A stretch of 64,000 nucleotides of DNA from Vicugna pacos (Eukaryota; Chordata; Mammalia; Artiodactyla; Camelidae). The translations under genes and the position numbers were made by a program. The notes below the pieces were generated by a model. That model was not told where the DNA came from and made no database searches. It saw only the letters and a program-made list of their open reading frames with translations. Position 1 is the stretch's first letter. Each line of letters starts with the position of its first letter. Shown one piece after another: positions 36,310 to 48,449 of this stretch. The stretch is taken from assembly GCF_048564905.1 (NCBI RefSeq), contig NC_132988.1, positions 69,806,001 through 69,870,000 on the forward strand, given 5' to 3'.

Positions 36310-36780
36310 GCTGTGTTTTCCTCTTCTTTCCATGCACACAGCAGAAGACTGCATTTCCCAGCCTTCCCTGCAAGTAGATGTATTCAGATACTAGCCAATG
36401 GAATACTGGTGGAAGTGATATATGCCACGTCTTAGACTGGGCCATAAGATCCTCTATGTGAGTAGATGAGAGAAGAGAAAGTTAGGTGTTTGTTTTGCTC
36501 CCTACCACACCATATATCTGAGAGTGGTAGTGTCTAGTTTCCTCAAGTACTCCCTTCCAGGCCCCAACTTTAGTACCATTTCCCTGCCTTGCCCTTTGAG
36601 ACCTTGGGACAAAACAACATTCAGTGCTTGAGACTCAAGGTTCTGGGTGCCTCACCATCCCATGCTGGTTTCCTTATCTCTGTGCACACCCACTTAAAGA
36701 GTCCCTACACAATACTCTTCTAATGAAACCTTTTTAAGAATGTCACTGCTCCCCACCAGGACCGTGACAGATACACTACT
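36310..36780. repeat. old interspersed repeat(s), class not determined
   Basis: 'cagccttccctgcaagtaga' with 'agccaatggaatactggtgg' and 'aagtgatatatgccac', and later 'aatgaaacctttttaagaat' with 'caccaggaccgtgacagata', look like familiar ancient mammalian repeats. I cannot assign the family or say whether there are one or two elements. Confidence 0.4.
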
Positions 36781-36789
36781 CTACCTCGT

Positions 36790-38480
36790 TAAAAATTCAA
36801 ATAAAGAGCATAATACTTATGTCTTAAAAAGAACTAGTAAAAATGATAAGAATTTTAGAACTGAGAGTGATCCTGGAAATCACCTTGAGCCCATTCACCT
36901 TATTTTACACTGATGTTACCAACAACCTATAATGGATTTCCTTTTCACATTTTCTACATAGTCATTAAATTTAGCTCACATCAAAAGAAAAGTATATGTC
37001 AAACTTTTTATATATTTCAGGATACTTATTTATGATATTTATAATATTTTCAGAAAAAAAGTCACAAGATGCAATTCTTAAAATTAACACCCAGAAGCTA
37101 GTTCTACATTGGAACAGCATCCACCTCAGCTGGAAGGCAAAGAACATATATTTCTCAGTTCTCATTCTTTCAATGAAACCCTACTCTGTTTATAGAGCTG
37201 CCAAATGGCTGAAACAGCCTCAAACAGTTTACAGTACTGAAATATACTGACTTTTTCCCCTGATGATCTTCTTATGATGGAAAAAACAAGCTTTAACCAC
37301 AGCTGACCTTGATCATTGATGTTAGCTCCTGATCAAGAGCCACACCCTGTCTGCAAGTCACATTAAAATGCTAAAGCATCTCTCCAGCTAGAAGTCTGGT
37401 AGCAGCAAATGTCCATTATCAAGCTCCATAGATAAAGACTTTTCCTAATTCCCTCTATTTCACTCTAAATTTACCCTTGCTCTGCAGCACTCATCTCATG
37501 CCTTGAGTTTCTTCCAGTGTTCTTGTTCTGAGATGCGACATTAACGAACGTGTACCATTCCAAGAAAAGGAGAAGGCATATGTGTCAAACAAAATTTATA
37601 CCTTATTGCAAAACAAGTCTTGACCTGGACACATCAAACATGAGGCTAAAGTATTTGTTATTTTGAAGAACTACATTTGTTGATCTGATGTGCATCAGGC
37701 GGAGTCTAGAGTGTTTCACACATTTCATTAAATCCTCCTGAATCTTTCTGCCCACACCTTTGCTGTCACAATGCATCACTCTCAAGTAAGTGTTCAGGTT
37801 GAAGTGCGTTTAGGTTGACACAGAATACCTTCTGCTGGTGTTAAGTGGTCAGCAACATTCACCAGTTCCAAAGCTCACAGCCAGGTCTCCCTGTTGGGCC
37901 ACTATGAACCAGCAGCAATAGTAGGATGAGCTCTCCTAGAATCGCACGGCTTTAATTATTTCAGTACTAACAAGAACTCAGGCCCAGAAAGTGAAGAAAA
38001 CAAGAATTCCTTCCTGTCTTACAACTGCTAGGTGGAGTCATGTGTATGTCTATGTTCATAAATATCAATAATAGGTAACACATGAATAGCAGTAATGCCA
38101 AAACACAGGCAGTTCTGGAGAAACAAAAAAGTGCCCTTACTATTTACAAGATTCTTTCTATTAAATATGATGGGTGTTTAGTCTGATGGAACTGCTTAAT
38201 ACTTTTATGTTCCCACAAGTGTTGTGGTTCTTGTCGTTTTTCCCCCTTCCTGTTGAACTTCAGCTATTGTGATTTAGAGTGAGAACTAGCCAGAGTAAAC
38301 TAAAGGCACCCTCCTTTACTCTGCATGGACAGTAATGAGAGCACAGAGAAGCAGCCTGATTACACAGAGAGGTAAGAGGAGTAAGACAAGAATTCACGGC
38401 CCTATAAACAAAGCCTGCTGAAGGCTCAATGTATGATACTGGTCACAAGTGAAAGTTTCTTCTTAAATGTAGAAAAATTC
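36790..38480. other. unique intronic sequence, nothing recognised
   Basis: No gene or classified repeat was seen. Confidence 0.45.
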
Positions 38481-38483
38481 CCA

Positions 38484-38800
38484 ATCAGTATTTCTCAAAC
38501 TTTTTGGTATCAGGACACTGTAATTACACTCTTTAAAATTATTGAGGACTCCCAAAGAGCCTTCATTTATGTAAATTATGTTTCTTGGTACTTATTATAT
38601 TAAAAACTAAAACAAAAATATTTATTAATTCATTTAAAATAAAATAATGAATCCATTACATGGTAATATGAATAATACATTTTATGAAAAATAACTATGA
38701 TTTTCAAAACAAAGAAAATTTTGTAAAAAGAGTTTTACATTCTTGAAAAATCTCTTTACATCTGACTTAATTAAAGACAGTTGGTTTCTCCTACGCGTTT
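38484..38800 (+). mobile_element. probable hAT-type DNA transposon relic
   Basis: It begins 'cagtatttctcaaacttttt', then 'ggtatcaggacactgtaatt', 'attattgaggactcccaaag' and 'agccttcatttatgta'. This is a common ancient repeat with a hAT-like CAGTGTTTCTCAAA start. The subfamily name is not certain, and the 3' end is unclear. Confidence 0.5.
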
Positions 38801-38966
38801 CTCAATTTAATCTGTTGTAGCATCATACCTCTCACCGACTCTCGAAAACTCCACAGTACATGTGAGTGAGAATGAGAATGAAAGAAGCAAATAATGTCTT
38901 AGTATCACTATAAAAATAATTTTTAAATAACAAAACCCCTGAAAAGGTCTTGAGGACACAGAGCAA

Positions 38967-39068
38967 ACCTTCCTGGTTTGTCTGGGACTACCCTAGTTTT
39001 AGCACCAAAAGTCCATGTCCTAGGGAAACCCCTCAGTCTGCGGCAGACAAGGACAATTAGTCACCCTC
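38967..39068. mobile_element. palindromic MITE-like relic
   Basis: The first arm (tcctggtttgtctgggacta, 38971-38990) and the second (agtctgcggcagacaaggac, 39035-39054) are imperfect inverted repeats. The shorter arms CCTAG/CTAGG lie inside. Overall it resembles the ancient palindromic repeats that end 'ggttggtcaccct'. It seems to sit downstream of, or nested near, the relic at 38484. Confidence 0.5.
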
Positions 39069-39074
39069 TCTGTA

Positions 39075-41140
39075 CTACATGCTACACTGGAAGAACAGAA
39101 GTGCTAAAACAAAATCAAAAACATCACAACATCCACGAAATACTGCTATCCCTTCAAAATCACAAGTCTACCTATTAATTCCTGGCTATACATATTTATT
39201 ATTAGTTTTACATAGTGTTTAATAATAGAGTACTAATTTGAAATCAGTGGAATCTTCCAAGTAGCATACAGTTAAGCATATGCAAAGTAAAGGCTTGATA
39301 TGTTATATTATGATATTAGGAAAAGTTAAAATTAAGCTATATTTAATTTTTTGTGGTTTGGGGCCTTGGGATTGAACTAATGTAACTTAATAAATGTCCA
39401 CCAATAATATATTATTTTCTGAAAGAAAAGTACTACATGCCATCCCACTAAATATTTATTCACAAAATGCAATGAGAATTCTTACTATTCTGGTAATTAA
39501 TTACCTTGAGCAACAATAAAAGTATTTAGCTTCCTGAGAATTATTTCATTTTTTCAAAAAGCTTTACTGAATAAAGTATATTAAATTTGCTTTATGACAT
39601 TCAAGTGCCAAACCACATGTTTTCCCTCCATCACCTTTTAGTTCCTTTTAAATGAAATTGTGTATGAGTAAGCCTTTAGTCAAATAATGCAGTCATCTGT
39701 TTCCATCATTTTTTCCTTTTTTTAGATGAAGTATTTCTTAAATGGTATGTATATAACAACTAACAGTGACCAATATAATATTTTAACAATTCCTAAGGTT
39801 CTTTTTTTTATAAAACATGAATGACAAAATCATATTATTTAGATTAAAATGTTATAAGAAATCACCATCGTAACCAGTGGTTTTTCTTCATATGAGATAT
39901 TTTACATTATTGAATTGGCAATAGACATTCATTTCAAGCTCAAGCCATATTTCTTGCCATCTTTCTCACAAAATTAAATGTGTACCTACAGTTGCTATGT
40001 TACTGGTATAAGCCTTACCTTGGCATAGTAATTTTGTTTAAATAAATCATTTTCTAAAAAGGTGCTTGCTGAAACTTTAAAATATATTTCCAAAAGCAAT
40101 AATCCCCTAAAAGAAAAAATGTGACTTCCTTCACCAATTTTACTTATTTTGAGTTTTTTTCACTCTTCGGTTGTCTACAAGTTCACTAAGAAGGATATTC
40201 ATGAATTTTTAAGAAGGAATCATGTCTTATAATGTCAATGCAAATTTTCCTAAGATAGAACATTAGTTAACAGCTTTCCTACTTCAAATAGGAAAAAAGC
40301 AAAATATTTTACAAGGAAATACCACTAATATTTCAAACTTCATAATTTTGATACAAGCCACTTGTAGTTAATTGCCCCAAAGAATAATAATTACATAATA
40401 TTAATAAAAAAGGAATAAACATACAAGTGACAGATGAGCTTCATAGTATTTTTCAAACATATTTCAAAAAAGATAAAGGTCTGATCCCATTTTATAACTT
40501 CTCATCAAAATCTGGGAAAACATTAGAATTTAAAAGATATTTTTACTGTAGATCAACTGCTCAACAGCTGAAACATCATAGTCACACAATAAGATCCCTG
40601 TCTTCAGTTTCTCCAAATTTTAGCTTACCTTTTCACAAGCCTAGTCAACTTCTGGAGGGTGTGTGGGTCAAGGGGAATCACTTGCCTGCTTAAAAACTTT
40701 CATGAATATCAGTTTCCTAGAAAAGAAAGCCTGAACTTCTTTTCTTAGCATAGTACATGATGCTATTCAGTCCCCCAAACACCTTATCTTTCGCCAATTC
40801 ATTCTTTCAACAAGCAGACACTGAGTGCCCTTCAGCACCCACCCCACGATGATGCACAGTCACACTTTCTGCACCAGCCAAAGCAACCTCCTTACGAGCT
40901 CACTCCCATATGCCCTTGGACATACTCTTAGTTCTTCCTGTTAAGATACAGCACAGTGCAGGTGAGAACCAGACACAAAAGGAACAATTCAGGAAGATTA
41001 AAAATTCTCACTTTTCCAGTTTTGCCTATCCATAAATACATCCAAATAATTTCATTAAGTTCCATAGAGGAAAAATATATCTATTCAATTTAGATTTCTA
41101 CTCTTTCACTAGAATAATTCTGATGAGAAAATGACTACTT
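39075..41140. other. unique intronic sequence, nothing recognised
   Basis: AT-rich unique sequence. A short antisense L2-like piece may exist near 40796-40830 (attctttcaacaagcagaca), but it is too short to claim. Confidence 0.45.
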
Positions 41141-41149
41141 TTGTGTGTC

Positions 41150-41925
41150 ATTTTTCACTGAAGTAAAACTGATACACAATAAAAACATAGACCTTAGGTG
41201 TTCAGTACAATGAGTCTTCACAACTGTAAATAACTCTGTAACCAACACTGAAAACAAAATATAAGACAGAGCTGTCAGAATCAAAAGGTTCTCTCATGCT
41301 ATTTTCAGGACAATTTCTCTCTCCTATCCCCAGGCAACCACCTTTCTATCATCACAGATTTTAAAAATCTATTCTCAGACTTCATATAAATAGAAACAGT
41401 ATATGCAGATCTTTGAATTTGGCTTCTTTTACTCAGCATAATACTTTTGAGATCCGTCCATGTTGTTGCATGGATCAGTAGTTCCTTATAATTATTGTTG
41501 AGTAGTATTCTATCTATATGAATTTACCCTATATTTTTCATCTGTCTATTTACACTTTGTATATCTTCTTTTACGAAATGTCTGCACAATTCTTTTGCCC
41601 ATTAAAAAATAGATTGTTCATCATTTCATCATTAATTTGTAGGATTTCTTTAAATATTCAGTATATTCATTTGTCATTTTTAAGATATATATGCTGTGAA
41701 TATTTTTCCCAATCTAATCTGTGGCTTGCCTGATATTTTAATGGAGACTTATAAGGTGCAGAATCTTTAATTTTGATGAAGTCCAACTTATTAGTAGTTT
41801 TTATGGTTATTGATTTTGGTGTCCTGCTAAAGAATTCACTGTCTACCACAAAACTTTCTATTAGAAGTGATCCATCTCAAATTAATGTTGTACATGGAGG
41901 GAGATAGAGGTGGAGGGTTCATGAA
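41150..41925 (-). mobile_element. old LINE-1 (L1M-type), antisense
   Basis: On the plus strand it reads the complement of an ancient LINE-1: 'tatccccaggcaaccacctt', 'ttactcagcataatactttt', 'gagatccgtccatgttgttg', 'cccaatctaatctgtggctt' and 'taattttgatgaagtccaac'. It is very diverged and sits upstream of the younger LINE-1 at 42096. It is the only LINE-1 here that is in sense with ADAMTS3. Confidence 0.8.
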
Positions 41926-42095
41926 TGGTAATTTGAACTGTATCAGTGTTTGAGAGAGATGGGGATTCAGCCCTGTGTGAATAAAGTGGGGCATAAAACA
42001 CTCCATTTCTCCTCTCCAGAAAGAGGCTGAGTAGCCTCCTCCACTAGGATCGAACTCTGAGGATAAGGCAGAGGAATGAATAACAACTTGGTCTC

Positions 42096-43566
42096 ACAAA
42101 ACAGACAAATGGACCAATGGAACAGAATAGAAAGCCCAGAAATAAACCCACAGACTTCTGGTCAATTAAGCTTTGACAAAGGAGGCAAGAGTATACCAAA
42201 GGAGTAAAGACAGTCTCTTCAGCAAATGGCGTTGGGAAAACAGAACAGCTGCATGTAAATCAGTGAAGTTAGAATATTCCCTCACACCATACACAAAAAT
42301 AAACTCAAAATGGCTTAAAGACTTATACATAAGACAAGACACTATAAACCTCCTAGAAGAAAACATAGACAAAACATTCTCTGACATAAATCTTAACAAT
42401 GTTCTCCTAGGGTGGTCTACCCAGGTAGCAGAAATAAAAGCAAAAATAAACAAGTGGGACCTAATTAAACTTACAAGCTTTTGCACAGCAAAGGAAACCA
42501 CAAACAAAACAAAAAGGCACTGTATGGAATGGGAGAAAATATTTGCAAAAGATGAGACTGACAAGGGTTTAATTTCCACAATATATAAACAGCTCATACA
42601 ACTTAATAACAAAAAAAAAACCAATCTAAAAATGGGCAGAACTAAACAAGCAGTTCTTCAATGATAACATACAAATGACCAATAGGCACATGAAAAATGC
42701 TCAATATCACTAATTATCAGAGAAATGCAAATCAAACTACAATGAGGTATCATCTCACACCAGTCAGAATGGCCATCATTCAAGAGTCAACAATGATAAA
42801 TGCTGGAGAGAGTGTGGAGAAAAGGGAATCCTCCCACACTTGGTGGGAATGTAGCTTGGTGCAGCCATTATGGAAAACAATAATGGAGATTTTTCAAAAG
42901 ACTAAAAATACACTTACCATATGATCCAGCAATCCTATTCCTGGGCATATATCCAGAAGGAACTTTAATTCGAAAAGATATATGTACCCCAATGTTCACA
43001 GCAGCACTATTTACAACAGCAAAGACATGGAAACAACCTAAATGTCTTATCAACAGATGACTGGATAAAGAAGTTATAGTATATTTATACAATGGAATAT
43101 TACTCTGACAGAAAAAAGAATAAAATAATCCATTTGCAGCAACATGGATGGACCTAGAGATTCCTATTTCTAAGTGAAGTAAGCCAGAAAGAGAAAGAAG
43201 AATACCATGTGACATCACTTATATGTGGAATCAAAAAAAAAAAAGACAAATGAACTTAGGTACAAAACAGAAACAGACTCACAAACATAGAAAACAAACT
43301 TATGGTTACCAAGGGGGAAAAGGTGTAGGAAGGGATAAATTGGGAGTTTCAGATTTGCAAATACCACTACTACATATAAAATAGATAAACAACAAGTTTC
43401 TACTGTATAGCACAGGCAACCATATGCAATATCTTGCGGTAACTTATAATGAAAAAGAATGTGAAAACAAATATATGCATGTATATGTGTGACTGAACTA
43501 TTATGCTGTACATGAGAAACTGACACAGCATTGTAAACTCACTATACTTCAATTAAAAAAAAATAC
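42096..43566 (+). mobile_element. 5'-truncated LINE-1 (camelid type), 1.47 kb
   Basis: It contains the C-terminal third of ORF2 and the full 3' UTR. Frame 42173-42664 encodes 163 residues including [40 protein letters not shown] and [20 protein letters not shown]. The next part (CWRES, PLWKT and YDPAI regions) continues in other frames, so ORF2 is broken. A 9-bp target-site duplication CTTGGTCTC flanks it at 42087-42095 and 43567-43575. Antisense to ADAMTS3. Confidence 0.93.
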
Positions 43567-43579
43567 CTTGGTCTCCATG

Positions 43580-44560
43580 CATTCCAAAGGAGTTGATTTA
43601 GAAATTGTATGGTTTCCAACTCTTGTGTATGTTCACAGATTACACAAACAACTAAGAATTCTCTTGAGATTTTGTTACCAAAAAATGCAGTCACATTATT
43701 TACAATTGTCCATGATTCATTCTACGTACCAAAACCCCTCTGCAGATTCAAAGCATCCTACTCTGTTATAATGGTTCTCTCATCAGAGGGTGCATTTTTC
43801 TCATAAAGAAAAAGCTAAACACAGAGCTGGTCTTGGTTTATTCATCAGTCAACTCAATACTGTAGCTACGAACATAAATATTCCTAGCCTTTTCCTACAC
43901 AGAACCGCTTTCTGGTGCTCCCCAAACTACGTTAAAATGAAATTGAAGCCTTAACAAAACTCCTCATTAAGTGACTACATTCGTTGATTCTTCAACTTAA
44001 TGATATTGAGGCTGACACCTGAGAAATTCTCATAACCTTTTCCTCATGGTCACCAGATGACTACTGTGGCTCCAGCCATCATGTGTTCTTTGGCTTCTGT
44101 GTGTCAGGATTTCAGACAGGGCCCAATAAGGATGGCTGGTCTTTGTTCCAAATGTCTTGGGACTAGCTGGGAAGATTTAAAGAGCTGGAAGTGACTTGAA
44201 TGGCTGAGGTCTAGAATCTTCTGTAGAATCTTCATTTTTACATATGGCACCTAGACTGCCATATCTCAAAGACTTGCCTCTCCATGTAGCTAGGGCTTCC
44301 CACAGTGGGGTGGCTGGTTTCTGAGAAAGATACCAGAGGGGAGCACCCAAGAGGAATCACCTAGGTGGGGAGCACTGGAGAGGGACTGCTCAGAGTGCCA
44401 GGAAAGGTAGTTTTACATGAAAAAACTTACCAGTGCATTTTAGATAGCATCAAGAAAGAGGCAGTTTTCTGTTGTTTCATCTTGAAATTAGATCTTTGGC
44501 TGTTATTTAGGATGTTACTTGCCACCCATGTGGAAAGGAGTGACAGATATCCTTAAGTTC
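43580..44560. other. unique or very old repeat sequence
   Basis: From about 44060 to 44430 the order 'tgtgtgtcaggatttcagac', 'catatctcaaagacttgcct', 'tccatgtagctagggcttcc' and 'cacagtggggtggctggttt' resembles an ancient mammalian repeat that I cannot name. No gene seen. Confidence 0.35.
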
Positions 44561-44564
44561 AAAG

Positions 44565-44626
44565 ACTAGATTCACCACTGGAAGTTCTAGTCACCTAAGA
44601 TCTCCAAACTTCAATTTTCCCCTTTG

Positions 44627-44628
<2 letters not shown>
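44565..44628 (+). repeat. MIR SINE fragment
   Basis: The segment 'gttctagtcacctaagatct' and 'ccaaacttcaattttcccct' matches sense MIR (cttaacctctctgagcctcagtttcctcatctgta). The MIR track 'gataataata' follows and has grown into the next microsatellite. Confidence 0.55.
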
Positions 44629-44682
<54 letters not shown>

Positions 44683-44689
44683 AATAATA
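44628..44689. repeat. (AAT)n microsatellite
   Basis: About 17 uninterrupted AAT units and then an imperfect unit (acaataataa). Likely polymorphic. Confidence 0.95.
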
Positions 44690-44954
44690 AGAGGATATTA
44701 TAGTATATACTAATATGTTACTATATAATGCTCCAATAATAATACTACTTTGACCAATTAATATGAAAGTTATGAAACTTACCCATCATGATGTCTGGAA
44801 CATGGGAATTAATTTTCAAAAGTTAGTTCCCTACTCTTATCTGCCTGGTGAAACCCTGCTCAGTCACCACATCCCAGTTAAAAAATGTGTATACCTAAAA
44901 CTCCCTCCTTCACCAGTAAAAGTCAGTTCCTTCCATGTTCCTCTCACGATATAA

Positions 44955-45085
44955 TTTATGCATTCATCCATTCAACAAGCATCTGTTGAGTGACAAGCAC
45001 CATGTTTGGGAATAGATGTGCATTGTTTAGTAAAAACAGTTTGAGTCCCCGCCATCACAAAGCTTACTCTCTAGAATTAAAATGT
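44955..45085 (-). repeat. L2 LINE 3' end
   Basis: The segment 'ttcatccattcaacaagcat' with 'ctgttgagtgacaagcacca' and 'gtccccgccatcacaaagct' followed by 'tactctctagaat' is antisense L2 3' end. Confidence 0.65.
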
Positions 45086-45089
45086 CTTT

Positions 45090-46370
45090 ATCCGCACCTA
45101 TACAATGATCTGATTGAGGGTCACCACGGTATCTTGTTCAGCACATTCCTGGCCATTGATAGATTCTCACAAATGTTTGTGGAATTAACTTTTCACAAAC
45201 TATAGAGTAGCTTAAGCCTTGGTAATCCAGCACAATCCATATTACAATAAACTAATGTGATTTTAACATGCAATGTTTCCATTTAGAGAAATCTGTGATC
45301 CCAGAGACACCAGAATGGGAAGCAAAATGAATGAATGAATGAGTTAATTAATTAATAGGTCCAGGACAACTCATTCATATTCCCAGTTCAATAAGTCTCG
45401 TTTCATTTTTTCACTATTATTAGGTCAATATTCCTCAAAATCCTGGCAATATTAAAGAATAATGGCCAGTCATTCTGGTGATCCTCTGTGGTCATTCAAG
45501 TGTGATCTCCAGTTCCAACCAACACAAGCCTAATGGGCAGCAGAACAGCTATCCAAGGAAGACAGAGTCTCATATTTGTGGAACTGAAACACAGGTACGT
45601 AATCACTCTAGTGAACAGTCCCTGTATGTATCACCACATCCCGCAGGAAACTTAAAAAGCAGCTCCATTAGTGGCTATGGTGGCAGCAGGCAAGAGGACA
45701 CACACTGCTCCTGCTGTGCGTGTCTGAGTGAAAACTGGTCCGGTGATGACTTCCTTTCTCAGGAGGAAATGCAAACACATAAATGCACAGACAGTTCCTT
45801 TTCCTATTCCTAGAAAAGCAAATGAGGAAAGAATTCCCTGCTACTATCACCAAATTCTAAATTGAGAGGTAAAGAGGCACACAAATTTCCGTGTATGACG
45901 CATGATAAAAATTTATTCCTCACAAGTCTTTCCAAGATTGTAAAAAATAAGTTAGTAGCTGTCATCATGGTCTTATCCTGGACATTGAAAGATAAACATT
46001 AAATACCTCAGGGTGTTTTTTTCCAATTTAAATCTAAACCCAGGTTTACAATTACTGTCTGTGTTAAAGGTAATGTGTTCACATGTGAATTTCTCTAACT
46101 TTTTAAATCTAGGGATTTAAATATATGTGCATTTGTGTTTGGATGTGTGTTCAGCTTTCTTTCTTTCATTCTTCTTGTTTTGTGTGAAGCTATAAACATA
46201 TTTTAAGGAATTAAGTGGTCAGTTAGTCTCACACATGAAAATGGCATTTAAAGCCTGGATATAATCAAAGGAAGATAGAATAGTTGACTTTTTATTTTTT
46301 ACCTATTTTACTTTGTGGGTTGGGGTGCAAACTGGAAGAAGCAAAGGATAAACTTAGATCATAATACTAG
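45090..46370. other. unique intronic sequence, nothing recognised
   Basis: A 111-codon forward frame (45478-45813) has no recognisable family or splice context. A short (GAAT)n-like run lies at 45327-45356. Confidence 0.45.
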
Positions 46371-46372
46371 AT

Positions 46373-46822
46373 AATTCATAATAGCCAAGAAGTGGAAACA
46401 AGCCAAACATCCCTCAACTGAAGAATGGATAAATGAAATGTGATACAGCCATATGATGGAATATCATTCTGTAATAAAAAGTAATAAAGAACTGATATGT
46501 GTATGACATGGATGAACTTTTAAAAACATGCTAAGTGAAAGAAGCCAATCACGCAAGAACACATACTGTATGATTCAATTTATGCAAAATGCCTAGAATA
46601 GGCAAATCCACAGAAACAGAAAATAGATCAGCGGTTGCCTAGAACTGAGGGTAGAGGGAAAGCAATGGGAGGAAATGGAGAGTGACTGCTAATGGGGACA
46701 GGGTTTCCTCTGAGGGTGATGAAAATGTTCCAAAAGTAATCGTGGTGATGGTTGTACTAGAAACTACTGAATGTTAAATTAGGTGAATTGTATAGTATGT
46801 GAATTATATTTCTGTAAAGCCA
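46373..46822 (+). mobile_element. old LINE-1 3' end (L1M-type)
   Basis: It reads 'ttcataatagccaagaagtg', 'acatggatgaacttttaaaa', 'tgctaagtgaaagaagccaa', 'aaaatagatcagcggttgcc', 'atggagagtgactgctaatg' and 'tgtatagtatgtgaattata' in order. This is the 3' end of an ancient LINE-1 of the L1MA/L1MB kind. No open frame remains. Antisense to ADAMTS3. Confidence 0.85.
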
Positions 46823-46829
46823 GTAAATG

Positions 46830-47580
46830 ACACATCATCTGCAGCAGTAAATGACATAGGCATCTACTTTGTGTATAAAAAGAGAGCATAAAATAAATAC
46901 TTATCCATATTTTACAAGCATAAATGGATAAAGAAGGAGGCAAAACCAAGAGAAAGAGCTCTTCTGAGTCTAATGCCACAAACTTAGCATATTTTATCTC
47001 ATCCAATTAGTGCAGCCAACAAATGTCCTAATAATCTGTGACAAAATTTCTCAACCTGCTTCAAAGCCTCAGTTACATGCACAGTCCCCAGTAATTTGAG
47101 TACTAGGAGGAAAGCAGTTCTATAAGAAGAAAAGAGAAAGATTTTTTAATGCATTTATTTTAAAAGGTTAAACAGGAAAATAGAGTCAACAAGAATAAAA
47201 TTCCAAAGTGTTACTTTTATTAGCAACAGCTAGTTATGAAAAACAGACTAGCTAAAAAATGTAATGTACATAGGATAGAGGCACTTCCTTAAAGAAATCA
47301 TAGGCCCAAACCAGCCAGTGTTAAACCGATGTTTAACCAATGCCAACCAGTGTTAAACCCATTTCAGAAAATGTAGCCAAGTGCTGACACCTTTAAAGAA
47401 TAAAACTTTAGAAGACAATTTGCTTTTCGTATGAACCACATCATGTGCCTTTGCTTATGTTTATGAATCATTAAAGAAAGACTTTGGTTAAATATAAAAA
47501 TTCCATGGAGAAGATATTACAAGCAATGCTAAGGGTACCACTGATTGGCAGAAGTTGCAGGTAAATTAAAATAGTACAAG
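46830..47580. other. unique intronic sequence, nothing recognised
   Basis: No gene or classified repeat was seen. Confidence 0.45.
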
Positions 47581-47841
47581 GGATTGAGTATCTATCAGTT
47601 AGGATGCTTAGAGCAGCAAGTAACAGAAGAAAAAACTATATGAAATAGAAACAGGAAAGGATTAATCATCTCACAGACAAGAAGTTGTGTGAAAGGAGTA
47701 CTTAGCCGCTCAACTGTCCTCAAGGATCACAGAACTTTTCATCTTCCTACCTTGTATCCTGATACTCCAGTGATGTCTTTCCCAATGGTTCCAAGCTAAC
47801 TGAATCAGTTCTAGGGGTCAGCTACTGGACAATTCCACATT

Positions 47842-47904
47842 TAAAAAAAGGAAAGAAGGAAGGGAGGGAAGGAAGGAAGGAAGGGAAGGAAGGAAGGAAG
47901 GAGC
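47842..47904. repeat. (GGAA)n microsatellite
   Basis: An imperfect GGAA/GGGA tract of about 60 bp. Confidence 0.93.
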
Positions 47905-48000
47905 GAGCACTGGGCAGGGAGAGAGGAAGGGGAAAGTAACAATCCAGAACACAAGGAACCTGAGCTGTCAATCAACCAGAGAGCAGGAAATCTGAGTCGC

Positions 48001-48026
48001 CAATCAATCAGTCAATCAATCAATCA
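48001..48026. repeat. (CAAT)n short tandem repeat
   Basis: Six CAAT-like units, with one GTCA interruption. Confidence 0.85.
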
Positions 48027-48449
48027 TGAAACCAGGTAAAGACAAGAAAAAAGAAAAAGAAAAGAAGGCATTTACTTGATTTACTTGATGTGGATTCTTT
48101 ATTTGGGAAAATGTCTTTTCAGAAGTCCCCTGGTTGACTTCCTCTCAGGTACCAGAGCCAGGATCAAGTTTAAGCCATGTGACTATGCCTAAACCAATCC
48201 ATAGCGAAGGGAATGAGACCACAGTGACTGGCATCATGATTTGCCCCTGGAACTGGAGAAAGTTGTTGTCCCCTAAAATCAACTGGGAGGGTAGAACAAT
48301 GAACAAAGTCAGAGCTCTTCCAGGAAGGAAGGTGAGCAACCACCACAGAAGACAGGTGATCAGAGCAGTGCTTGATCCAAACACCATCTCACATGCAGAA
48401 CAAATAAACAGGGTGTTTAACCTACAGCAGGGAAGGCTATGTTGAAGTC

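Larger units (their letters stand above)
47585..48380. repeat. ancient interspersed repeat, class not determined
   Basis: The order 'atctatcagttaggatgctt', 'cttttcagaagtcccctggt', 'tgacttcctctcaggtacca', 'taaaccaatccatagcgaag' and 'ggaatgagaccacagtgact' resembles a widespread old mammalian repeat. The middle is replaced by a GGAA tract and an A/G-rich stretch. A 103-codon frame (48134-48445) is probably a shadow of this repeat. Confidence 0.45.

Noticed and set aside
39960-40020. Possible upstream ADAMTS3 exon around 'acagttgctatgttactgg'
   Set aside because: On the minus strand it does not encode the expected propeptide residues and lacks matching splice borders.
42166-42664. Open frames of 152 and 163 codons on opposite strands
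   Set aside because: The forward frame is the LINE-1 ORF2 C-terminal region and the reverse frame is its shadow. Neither is a host gene.
44628-44689. Regular repeated units that might suggest a CRISPR-like array
   Set aside because: It is a 3-bp microsatellite with no spacers.
45478-45813. A 111-codon forward frame in non-repeat sequence
   Set aside because: Composition is ordinary (Ser, His, Gln-rich), no domain is visible and there is no splice or promoter context. Probably chance.
48134-48445. A 103-codon forward frame
   Set aside because: It overlaps an old interspersed repeat and has no protein family signal.
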